From the NCBI GenBank assembly GCA_017410375.1, contig JAFQQW010000059.1, positions 62,001-126,000 on the forward strand: DNA of 64,000 nucleotides, written 5' to 3'. This stretch comes from Clostridia bacterium. Its GTDB lineage: Bacteria > Bacillota > Clostridia > RGIG6154. Position 1 is the stretch's first letter, and the number at the start of each line of letters is the position of its first letter. Shown piece by piece: positions 56,154-63,295 of the stretch. The notes under the pieces were generated by a model. That model searched no databases. It worked only from the letters and a program-made list of their open reading frames with translations, and was not told where the DNA came from. A program made the position numbers and the translations under genes.

Positions 56154-56963
56154 TTAATCTTTAAAATCCTTATTGTATAAATCTGTGCCGATAAAGCCCA
56201 CCTGATTGAAATCCTCCGGATATTTCCGAATGATAAAATCAATGTAGGAGGCAACCATTTTGGCGGTTAACACATACCCCATGGGATTCATGTGTCCCAT
56301 AAAGAAATGACGGTAAAACTCCGCATCATAAAGGGGTGCGTATTCTCTTAAATCCAGCACATAGGTGTGGTCAAACAGCTCTGCAATTTCGTGCAGAAGC
56401 TTCTGATGTGCATCCTCCAGCGCAACTCTTTTTTCATCCACGGGCTGTTTTTTCGGGATAGTCATTAAGAAAAACCGCGCACGGGGCTGAATTTCTCTGT
56501 ACCGCTGAATAATCTGTCCGTAATAGCCCGCAAAGGACTTTTTGTTGTTGTGCCAATCGTTTACGTCAATGTCCGAAGCTTCGCCCAAGCCCCCTTCATA
56601 TTCATCTATATGCGTTATATCATTTACCCCAAGTGCTAAAATATAGCACTGGCACTTTTTGTCGGGATTCCAGAAATCCTTTTCGTCCGCAAAGGTTTTG
56701 CAGTATGTATCTGCACGCATACCGCCCCTGGAAAAATTGTATACCTCAGAACCCATCATTCGTGCCATGAACTGCCCCCAGGAATACTCGTACATGTCAT
56801 GGTAACCGCGCTCGTTGTTTTCATTAAGCGATTCAAACTCACCCGACGACAAGCTGTCTCCCACGCAACCGATGGTGCGGAAAATACTGCAGAATCCGCC
56901 GTCGCTTACGATATTATCAAGAGGCTTTTCATTTTCGCCTGCATAAAATTTTGTGATATCCAT
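56154..56963 (-). CDS. SGNH/GDSL-family hydrolase
   Basis: A 269-residue SGNH hydrolase: block I CVGDSLSSGEFES with S37 as likely nucleophile, block II around SRGGMRADT, block III LALGVNDI, and a C-terminal GHMNPMGY that stands where block V (usually D-x-x-H) is found. Such enzymes often deacetylate carbohydrates. It lies 14 bases upstream of the fucosidase gene, so it may trim acyl groups from the same glycan; 2 bases separate it from folD. Confidence 0.82.
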   Translation of the reverse strand: MDITKFYAGENEKPLDNIVSDGGFCSIFRTIGCVGDSLSSGEFESLNENNERGYHDMYEYSWGQFMARMMGSEVYNFSRGGMRADTYCKTFADEKDFWNPDKKCQCYILALGVNDITHIDEYEGGLGEASDIDVNDWHNNKKSFAGYYGQIIQRYREIQPRARFFLMTIPKKQPVDEKRVALEDAHQKLLHEIAELFDHTYVLDLREYAPLYDAEFYRHFFMGHMNPMGYVLTAKMVASYIDFIIRKYPEDFNQVGFIGTDLYNKDFKD

Positions 56964-56965
56964 CT

Positions 56966-57826
56966 TTATTCCTCCACAAAGCCCTGTACCTTTGCAGCTT
57001 TTACGGTATTTTGCATCAGCATTGCAATGGTCATGGGTCCTACACCGCCGGGTACGGGTGTAATGGCACCTGCCACCTCTTTTACGGTCTCAAAATCCAC
57101 GTCGCCGCAAAGCTTGCCGTTTTCATCTCTGTCCATACCCACGTCAATGACAACCGCACCGGGTTTTACCATGTCAGCGGTCACAAACTTCGGAATACCC
57201 ACAGCCGCAACCAAAATATCTGCTTTTTTGGTCACTTCAGGCAGATTTTTGGTTCTGGAATGACAAATGGTTACCGTGCCGTTCTGGTGCAGCAAAAGCA
57301 TCGCCTGGGGCTTGCCCACAATGTTGCTTCTGCCGATAACCACACATTCTTTTCCGCAGATTTCAATGCCCGATTCCTTAATCAGCTCCATCACGCCTGC
57401 AGGAGTACAAGGCACAAAATCAAAGTCGCCAATCATAATTTTACCCACGTTTACGGGATGGAACGCATCCACGTCCTTTTTGGGGTCGATAGCATACAAA
57501 ACAGTCTTTTCGTCAATATGCTTCGGAAGCGGTAACTGTACCAAAATACCGTTTGTGGTCTTATCTTCGTTTAAGGTTTTTACCAATTCCAAAAGCTCTG
57601 CTTCAGTGGTTTCTGCAGGTAAAGCATATTTTACGGATTCAACACCGATTTCCGCACAAGCCTTTTCCTTGTTGCGCACATACACCTGAGAAGCTGGGTC
57701 TTCACCGACGATGACCACCGCGAGCTTTAGGCTGACGCCCTTTTCCTTTATCTTTTGTACCTTTTCTGCCAGTTCCGCCTTGATTCTTGCCGAAACCGCC
57801 TTGCCGTCCAGAATTTTTGCTGTCAT
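56966..57826 (-). CDS. folD: Bifunctional methylenetetrahydrofolate dehydrogenase/cyclohydrolase
   Basis: A 286-residue Fol[39 protein letters not shown] with the catalytic Yxxx[12 protein letters not shown], and [13 protein letters not shown]. It interconverts one-carbon folates. AAAGGAGG lies 8 bases before ATG 57826. Its first 125 bases are overlapped, in another frame, by the end of the upstream radical SAM gene. Confidence 0.97.
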   Translation of the reverse strand: MTAKILDGKAVSARIKAELAEKVQKIKEKGVSLKLAVVIVGEDPASQVYVRNKEKACAEIGVESVKYALPAETTEAELLELVKTLNEDKTTNGILVQLPLPKHIDEKTVLYAIDPKKDVDAFHPVNVGKIMIGDFDFVPCTPAGVMELIKESGIEICGKECVVIGRSNIVGKPQAMLLLHQNGTVTICHSRTKNLPEVTKKADILVAAVGIPKFVTADMVKPGAVVIDVGMDRDENGKLCGDVDFETVKEVAGAITPVPGGVGPMTIAMLMQNTVKAAKVQGFVEE

Positions 57827-59636
57827 TTTTGTTTCCTCCTTTAATGGGTCGGAACGGAATCAGACAATGCTTGTCAAACCCAATCAAATCTGTTCTGCCC
57901 GCCTTTATCAATGCTTTTTTTACAATTTCATAATTTTCGGGTCGTCTGTATTGCAAAAGCGCCCGTTGCATTTTCTTTTCTTCATAGGATTTGGGTACAT
58001 ACACCTTTTCCATGGTTCTCGGGTCAAGCCCCGTAAAGAACATACAAGTCGAAAGTGTACCGGGAGTGGGATAAAAATCCTGCACCTGCTCGGGTGTGTA
58101 CTTGATATCCCGTAAATACTCTGCCAGCTCAATGGCATCCGTAAGCTCTGAGCCGGGGTGACTTGACATTAAATACGGCACTACATACTGCTCTTTACCC
58201 AGCTGTTTATTGACTGCCCTGTACTTTTCACAGAAGGCATCAAACACCTTTCTGCCGGGCTTACCCATGTAGTAAAGCACCCTGTCCGACACATGCTCGG
58301 GCGCAACCTTTAACTGTCCCGACACATGGTTTTCACAAAGCTGATAGAAAAACGAATCATCTTTATCGTAAATCAGGTAATCGTACCGGATACCTGACCG
58401 AACAAACACTTTTTTCACCTTTGGAATGTCTGCAAGCTTTCGTAAAAGCTCTGCATATTCCTTGTGGTCCACCCGTAAATTTTCACATGGTACCGGGAAT
58501 AAGCATTGCCGTTTGGGACAATTCCCCTTTGTTCCCTGCTTTTCGCAGGACGGTGCTCTGAAATTCGCGGTTGGTCCGCCGACGTCATGGATATATCCTT
58601 TGAATTCAGGGTCCCAAACCATCTTTTCTGCCTCACGCAGAATAGATTGCTGACTGCGCGATGTGATAATTCTGCCCTGGTGAAAGGTCAGTGCGCAAAA
58701 AGAACAGTTGCCGTAACACCCTCTGGAAGAGGTTAAGCTGAACTTTACTTCCTTTATGGCAGGCACACCACCTGCTTCCTCGTACATGGGGTGATAGGTT
58801 CCCATATACGGCAAGCCGTACACCATGTCCATTTCTTTTCGGGAAAGGGGTTTGGCAGGCTTGTTCTGTACCAGATAATAATCCCCGTGGGGCTGAATCA
58901 CCGTGTTGCCCGTAAAGGGATCCTGATTCTGATACTGTATCATAAAGCTTTCGGCATATTTCCGTTTATCCTTGGAAACCTCGCTGAACGAGTGGCATGC
59001 AAAGCATTTTTCATGCGGAATGCTTTTGGTTAAATAGCAGGTGCCGGGAATGTCTGTAATTTCATGCACATCAGTACCCGAGGACAGTCGTTTTGCAATT
59101 TCGACCATCTGGGTTTCGCCCATACCGTATACCAGAAGGTCAGCACCCGAATCCACAAGCACCGAACGGCGCACCTTATCGTCCCAGTAATCGTAATGGG
59201 CAAATCGGCGGAGGGATGCTTCAATCCCGCCAATAACCACCGGCAAACCCGGGAACGCTTCCCTTGCCCGGTTGGCATATACAATTACCGCTCTGTCAGG
59301 GCGCTTGCCCGCCACACCGCCGGGGGTGTAGGCATCGTCACTTCTGCGTTTTTTAGAAGCGGTATAGTGGTTAACCATAGAGTCAATGTTTCCGCTTCCG
59401 ATGAACACGCCGTATTTCGGCACGCCCATCACTAAAAAATCCTCGGTAGAGCGCCAGCAAGGCTGTGCCACAATGCCCACCTTAAAGCCTGCATGCTCTA
59501 ACACTCTGCCGATAATAGCCGTACCAAAAGAAGAGTGATCCACATACGCATCACCCGTAACAAGCAGAAAATCCAGTTGTTCCCATCCCCTGTCCTCCAT
59601 ATCCTTACGGCAGACAGGTAAAAATGTATTTTTCAT
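57702..59636 (-). CDS. YgiQ-family radical SAM protein with a C-terminal extension over folD
   Basis: A 644-residue YgiQ-type protein: N-terminal B12-binding-like domain ([21 protein letters not shown]), [21 protein letters not shown], the radical SAM triad CYGNCSFC, and the family end KHCLIPFRP. About 43 extra residues, basic and Gly-rich ([27 protein letters not shown]), follow [13 protein letters not shown]; they are encoded by the folD ribosome site and the first 125 bases of folD. ATG 59636 follows GGAGG; a longer frame into the repeat at 59751 is rejected. The function of the family is not settled. Confidence 0.9.
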   Translation of the reverse strand: MKNTFLPVCRKDMEDRGWEQLDFLLVTGDAYVDHSSFGTAIIGRVLEHAGFKVGIVAQPCWRSTEDFLVMGVPKYGVFIGSGNIDSMVNHYTASKKRRSDDAYTPGGVAGKRPDRAVIVYANRAREAFPGLPVVIGGIEASLRRFAHYDYWDDKVRRSVLVDSGADLLVYGMGETQMVEIAKRLSSGTDVHEITDIPGTCYLTKSIPHEKCFACHSFSEVSKDKRKYAESFMIQYQNQDPFTGNTVIQPHGDYYLVQNKPAKPLSRKEMDMVYGLPYMGTYHPMYEEAGGVPAIKEVKFSLTSSRGCYGNCSFCALTFHQGRIITSRSQQSILREAEKMVWDPEFKGYIHDVGGPTANFRAPSCEKQGTKGNCPKRQCLFPVPCENLRVDHKEYAELLRKLADIPKVKKVFVRSGIRYDYLIYDKDDSFFYQLCENHVSGQLKVAPEHVSDRVLYYMGKPGRKVFDAFCEKYRAVNKQLGKEQYVVPYLMSSHPGSELTDAIELAEYLRDIKYTPEQVQDFYPTPGTLSTCMFFTGLDPRTMEKVYVPKSYEEKKMQRALLQYRRPENYEIVKKALIKAGRTDLIGFDKHCLIPFRPIKGGNKNDSKNSGRQGGFGKNQGGTGRKGTKDKGKGRQPKARGGHRR

Positions 59637-59750
59637 AATGCCTCCGAAATATTTTATGTCTGTTTTATCCTGACGGATATAATCAATTTTCAGACTTTTC
59701 CTTGAAGAAACGTTACCATGAATTGGCTTACACATTTCAGCAAATCCCCA

Positions 59751-60006
59751 TTGCGACACATAAGGTTTAGATGCAGTCTATTTTAAGGTATAAAGGCTGT
59801 ATAATTTAGATGCCTTTCCAAAGGCTTCTCCTTGAGGAGAGGCTCCGCCGTAGGCGGTGGTGAGGTGTAGATTGCGAAAGCAATCGTTATTTTTCCACCT
59901 CATCCGAGTTGCTTCGCAACCCACCTTCCCCTCAAGGGGAAGGCTTTTTTGAATTCGACTTTTTTCGACAATCTTTACAAATTCGTGTTAAGTTAGAACT
60001 AAAAAT
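59751..60006. repeat. Intergenic element 1: shared ends with a CACCT-word hairpin array
   Basis: The left motif (59751-59775, ending ACACATAAGGTTTAGATGCA) and right motif (59985-60005, GTTAAGTTAGAACTAAAAA) enclose hairpins GCCTTT/AAAGGC, TCTCC/GGAGA, CCGCC/GGCGG, GATTGC/GCAATC, GTTGC/GCAAC and CTTCCCC/GGGGAAG. Between them recur GGTGAGGTG and its complement-like CCACCTCATCC and CCCACCTTCC. The right motif ends one base from the stop codon of the gene at 60007. No gene is inside. Confidence 0.8.
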
Positions 60007-60768
60007 TCATTTTGATATAATATATACAGAGTTATTTTCCCACTTCACATCATATCCAAAAAATTCTGCAACCTTTCTAACTGGAATCATTGCCAATTCG
60101 TCAATAACCTGATATCCAACATCTATCGGAATAAAAGAATTATTTTCATATACACGATCATTATATATAACCAACGATTCATCTCCCTGTCTTAGAATAA
60201 CACGGTCACCACCCCAATTAACCTCTATTCCCAATGCCTCTCCTACAACTTTAGCAGGAACAAGTGTTCTGTCATTCGTAATAACAGGGCTGTTATAAAA
60301 TCTGATTTCTTCATCGTTCAAATACACTTTAGTATCATTTTTTGTTTTATATTTTAACACAATATCTTCTAAATTCCGGCATTCTTCTATTGAAAATTCA
60401 TAGGATTTATCTGGTGTTCTACACAAATATTTTTCTTTTGAGGATAAGTGAAAACTAATAACCATTTCACCATCAACATAAATATTCAACGATTCTCCAC
60501 CAGATGCAACCCATCCACCATTAAACGGAGTAAGATTCATGTTTGAAAGACCGTTAAGAATATCTTCTATCTCAGCAGAATCCGTGGTGACATATTTATA
60601 ATATCCAGCCATTAACGGATCAGAAAACTCTCCGCCATTATAATATGAAACCTTAATTTCATTACAGGATTCAATATCAACATTATAATATTCATAATTT
60701 TCTGCAAAAACCAATCGGATTGAAAAAACAACCGACAAACAGAGCATTAAACTAATAATCCTTTTCAT
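60007..60768 (-). CDS. Secreted protein with copper-amine-oxidase N-terminal-like domain
   Basis: A 253-residue AT-rich gene. Signal peptide: about residues 1-22 (SLMLCLSVVFSIRLVFAEN). A unique region (25-150) precedes a two-part copper-amine-oxidase-N/stalk domain: ITNDRTLVPAKVVGEALGIE at about 165-184 and DELAMIPVRKVAEFFGYDVKW near the end, which is the same module as in the 1584-residue protein at 30733. It has no catalytic domain. It stands between elements 1 and 2 and shares no spacing with neighbours, as a cassette would. Confidence 0.82.
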   Translation of the reverse strand: MKRIISLMLCLSVVFSIRLVFAENYEYYNVDIESCNEIKVSYYNGGEFSDPLMAGYYKYVTTDSAEIEDILNGLSNMNLTPFNGGWVASGGESLNIYVDGEMVISFHLSSKEKYLCRTPDKSYEFSIEECRNLEDIVLKYKTKNDTKVYLNDEEIRFYNSPVITNDRTLVPAKVVGEALGIEVNWGGDRVILRQGDESLVIYNDRVYENNSFIPIDVGYQVIDELAMIPVRKVAEFFGYDVKWENNSVYIISK

Positions 60769-60806
60769 TAAATCTCATCCTTTCGACAATATTCGACATA
60801 TCCATA

Positions 60807-60873
60807 TTTTGAGGCATAAGGTTTAGATGCAAACCTTTTTGGTGTCAAGTTTGTGTCGAGTTAGGAACAAAAA
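60807..60873. repeat. Intergenic element 2 (minimal, 67 bp)
   Basis: Left motif 60807-60831 (TTTTGAGG variant of the first bases, then CATAAGGTTTAGATGCA), right motif 60853-60873 (GTGTCGAGTTAGGAACAAAAA). The interior is 21 bases and includes AAGGTTT/AAACCTT (a hairpin with the left motif) and a partial repeat GTGTCAAGTT of the right motif. It ends one base from the stop of the gene at 60875 and starts 38 bases before the start of the gene at 60768. Confidence 0.82.
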
Positions 60874-60874
60874 A

Positions 60875-61330
60875 TTATTGATTTGAATTAAATTTATCTA
60901 TAATTCTATACCTAAAATAATTTGCTTGTCTTTCAGATGTTTTATCGTCTTGTTCGCCACCCAAAACCCATTGAAAATAATGTGATAATTCATGCACTAA
61001 TGAAGAAATAACTTGTTCATAAAGTTCTTCTCCATCATACTGTTGATATAATTCTGCATTTATTTTAGATGGAATACGAATATATGGCTCTTTATCTTCA
61101 AACCATCTGAAACTACCATATGCCCACTTACCATTTAGAAGTTTAACTTTTTCACAGTTTTTGATATAAACTGTTAGATGAACAGGAAAAACATATGTAT
61201 GCCTTAACCACTTTGCAAACATTTTATATTTTTGTTTTAAACTTTCATCTATACCTTTTTCATAACGAAATGAAATGCCATTATTGGAACATTTGGCTTT
61301 ATCTATTTCAAAGGTTTGCCACAAATTCAT
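60875..61330 (-). CDS. Small HExxH metallopeptidase-like protein
   Basis: A 151-residue AT-rich protein, not assignable to a named family. H113-E-L-S-H117 (SLVHELSHYFQWV) with E133 in TSERQANYF looks like a zincin site. No signal peptide. The N-terminal half has no obvious motif. It is bounded by elements 2 and 3. Proteins of this size and type are common as cargo in gene-cassette arrays and mobile islands; no function can be assigned beyond probable zinc binding. Confidence 0.72.
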   Translation of the reverse strand: MNLWQTFEIDKAKCSNNGISFRYEKGIDESLKQKYKMFAKWLRHTYVFPVHLTVYIKNCEKVKLLNGKWAYGSFRWFEDKEPYIRIPSKINAELYQQYDGEELYEQVISSLVHELSHYFQWVLGGEQDDKTSERQANYFRYRIIDKFNSNQ

Positions 61331-61376
61331 ATTCCCACCCCTCTTTCATATTTCGTCATTTTTCGACATATTTATA

Positions 61377-61445
61377 TTGCGATACATAAGGTTTAGATGC
61401 AAACCTTTTTGATATCTGTTCATATCAAATTATAACTAAAAACAT
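61377..61445. repeat. Intergenic element 3 (minimal, 66 bp)
   Basis: Left motif 61377-61401 (TTGCGATAC then ATAAGGTTTAGATGCA), right motif 61422-61442 (a degenerate ATATCAAATTATAACTAAAAA). The same AAGGTTT/AAACCTT hairpin as element 2 is present. It begins 46 bases from the start codon at 61330 and ends 19 bases from the GrpB stop at 61462. Confidence 0.78.
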
Positions 61446-61461
61446 ATAAATAAATTGGAAT

Positions 61462-61977
61462 TTATTTCAAACCGCATTCTTTATACAGTTCTTCAATGCA
61501 TGGTGATTTATACTCCATGTATCCGTCTATATCATTTAGAAATAGCTCGGCGGCTTTTTCTTTTATCAAACTGTATTTTCTAACCGCTTCGGGATTGCTT
61601 CGGAGAAAATCTCTGAATGCAATATGACGGTGCAATTCTTCCGAGTATTTCGGACATACATACAAGTGATGCATTTGCAGATGCTCTTTGCCTGAATACT
61701 TAAATGCCTCTCTATCCTTAATACCAAGATTACCCTCGTGGATATATCCGATTGCTTTCAAGCCGTCAACTAACGCAGCAAACACCGAGTAATCCCCAAT
61801 AATCACATCAATATCAATGCAAGGTTTAGCAGACATTCCTTCGACAGAGGTGCTTCCGACGTGTTCAACACCGATGATTAAATCGCCAATTGCTTCTTCA
61901 ATCTCACCCTTTATTTTTTCAAAAGCTGATTGCCATGCCGCATCGTATGGCAGTACAACAACCTTTCTTGTTCTCAT
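61462..61977 (-). CDS. GrpB-family nucleotidyltransferase-like protein
   Basis: A 171-residue GrpB/UPF0157 protein: VVVLPYDAAWQSAFEKIKGE at the start, VEHVGSTSVEGMSAKPCID with the nucleotidyltransferase GS and D-x-D (IDIDV), and HLYVCPKYSEELHRHIAFRDFL. ATG 61977 is used because AGGTGA lies 5 bases upstream; the longer frame begins inside the left motif of element 4. The family is frequent in mobile and cassette contexts; substrate unknown. Confidence 0.88.
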   Translation of the reverse strand: MRTRKVVVLPYDAAWQSAFEKIKGEIEEAIGDLIIGVEHVGSTSVEGMSAKPCIDIDVIIGDYSVFAALVDGLKAIGYIHEGNLGIKDREAFKYSGKEHLQMHHLYVCPKYSEELHRHIAFRDFLRSNPEAVRKYSLIKEKAAELFLNDIDGYMEYKSPCIEELYKECGLK

Positions 61978-62032
61978 ATAGTTCACCTGCAAATTCTTAT
62001 TTATCTGTTCGATATTTTTCGACATATCCATA

Positions 62033-62258
62033 TTGCGACACATAAGGTTTAGATGCAACTTGTTTTAGCTAAATTTTGCAACAAGTTGCAAAGCTAAATT
62101 ATTCCATCTTACTCCATAGCTAAATTACTCCTTTGGAGTAGCTAAATTAAATTCGCTTTAAGCGTGCAAAGCACATTTAGCTGCCGCAAGGCAATTTAGC
62201 TGAACTTGTTCAATTTAGCTCGCGATAGCGAATTTAGCTGCGTTGCTATGCAACGCAA
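62033..62258. repeat. Intergenic element 4: hairpin array with the word AGCTAAATT
   Basis: The left motif (62033-62057) is followed by four copies of AGCTAAATT (62067, 62092, 62118, 62140) and then four copies of its complement AATTTAGCT (about 62174, 62193, 62212, 62231). Short, mutually different hairpins fill the gaps: TTGCAAC/GTTGCAA, ACTCC/GGAGT, CGCTT/AAGCG with GTGC/GCAC, GCC/GGC, GAAC/GTTC, CGC/GCG, and GCGTTGC/GCAACGC. It ends at the next left motif (62259), so no gene and no right motif stand between. The word copies can pair across the centre into a branched stem. Confidence 0.88.
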
Positions 62259-62504
62259 TTGCGACACATAAGGTTTAGATGCAAACCAAGTTTAATGAAT
62301 TGACAACTGTTGTTGTCATGAATTGGCGTCCCACCATGAATTCTCGCTTTGCTCCATGAATTGAATCGCCTTTCATGCACTTTAGTGCAATTCATGAGCC
62401 GTCAGGCTCAATTCATGAAATCGTAAGATTTCAATTCATGCCGCAGGCAATTCATTGCGGTTGAGTATCAACCGCAATAATTCACATCAGGTCAGGAACA
62501 AAAA
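62259..62504. repeat. Intergenic element 5: hairpin array with the word ATGAATTG
   Basis: The left motif (62259-62283) is followed by ATGAATTG at 62295, 62318, 62336 and 62356. Then come CAATTCAT copies at 62388, 62409, 62432 and 62448 and a final AATTCA at 62479. Hairpins: GACAAC/GTTGTC, GCAC/GTGC, GAGCC/GGCTC, GAAATC/GATTTC, GCC/GGC, TGCGGTTGA/TCAACCGCA. Hairpins of the left half are more degenerate. The right motif (62483-62504) touches the stop codon of the gene at 62505. This array has the same architecture as element 4 but another word. Confidence 0.88.
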
Positions 62505-63281
62505 TTACAAATCAATTTCTGCACATATAGGATAGTGGTCGGAAAGGAAAATGCCGTTATGTTCATCTTCCCACAGGGTAACCGACCGCACTTTATCCTT
62601 CAATTCATCGGTCACGAAAATATAATCAATTTCATATTCCTGATCTACCGTACCGAAGTTGTGGAATGTTGCAGGATAAGGCCCTGTAATTTTGTTAAGC
62701 GGAAGTTCTTTTTGTTCTGCAAATTTTTTTACACACGCGGATTGTCCCCATTTTAAATTAAAATCACCCATTACAACGGCAGGAATATCATATTTATTTT
62801 GCTTATCCGCTTTCATTCTTTCAAGCATAAAGTTCAGCTCATCTTCCTGAGCCGAGCTTTCAATATGGTCAAGATGCACATTATACACATACATATTTTC
62901 ACCCGTGGGCTTATAACGAACAATCGCAGTGTTCAGCGTTCTGGGGCATTGGCTTTGGTTTTTATATCCGGTTTCAGGCACATAAGGCGTATCACTCATC
63001 CAGCACACATCCAGCCCGAGCAGCTCCACCGTTTCCTTACGAATGGCAGTAAATACACCTTCACCGCTAAAATCTTTCAGTCTGCCGTGTCCTAAAATCA
63101 AATACTCCGGAAGCACAACCTCCAAAAGCTCTTTCGTTTTCGGAATAACCTCCTGAAAAGCAATAATATCAGGCTTTTTTTCTGCAATAACATCATGCAC
63201 AAGCCCTGCACGGTGTATAAAGCTGTTTACACCATCCCATCCATCGTAGCAACTGCGAATATTAAAAGTTACAATTTTCAT
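62505..63281 (-). CDS. Endonuclease/exonuclease/phosphatase-family protein
   Basis: A 258-residue EEP-fold protein: N-terminal VTFNIRS, KPDIIAFQEV with the metal-binding glutamate, VYNVHLDH, VMGDFNLKWG, and C-terminal LSDHYPICAEID. Such proteins cleave phosphodiester or phosphomonoester bonds (sphingomyelinase, AP-endonuclease, inositol phosphatase types); the substrate is open. No signal peptide. GGGGGAG lies 6 bases before ATG 63281. There is no left motif upstream of it, so the array appears to end here. Confidence 0.88.
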   Translation of the reverse strand: MKIVTFNIRSCYDGWDGVNSFIHRAGLVHDVIAEKKPDIIAFQEVIPKTKELLEVVLPEYLILGHGRLKDFSGEGVFTAIRKETVELLGLDVCWMSDTPYVPETGYKNQSQCPRTLNTAIVRYKPTGENMYVYNVHLDHIESSAQEDELNFMLERMKADKQNKYDIPAVVMGDFNLKWGQSACVKKFAEQKELPLNKITGPYPATFHNFGTVDQEYEIDYIFVTDELKDKVRSVTLWEDEHNGIFLSDHYPICAEIDL

Positions 63282-63295
63282 TTAGGTCTCCCCCT

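Noticed and set aside
60815-60840. Terminators formed by AAGGTTT/AAACCTT in elements 2 and 3
   Set aside because: The T-run follows on the + strand, while all genes here are on the - strand; elements 1, 4 and 5 lack the second arm.
59751-62504. CRISPR array
   Set aside because: The repeated motif is spaced at 226-1056 bases, often with whole genes between, and there are no cas genes or uniform spacers.
59751-62504. Canonical integron with attC sites
   Set aside because: Architecture is similar, but the ends lack the GTTRRRY and RYYYAAC core boxes and no integrase gene is in the window. I keep only the neutral term cassette-like.
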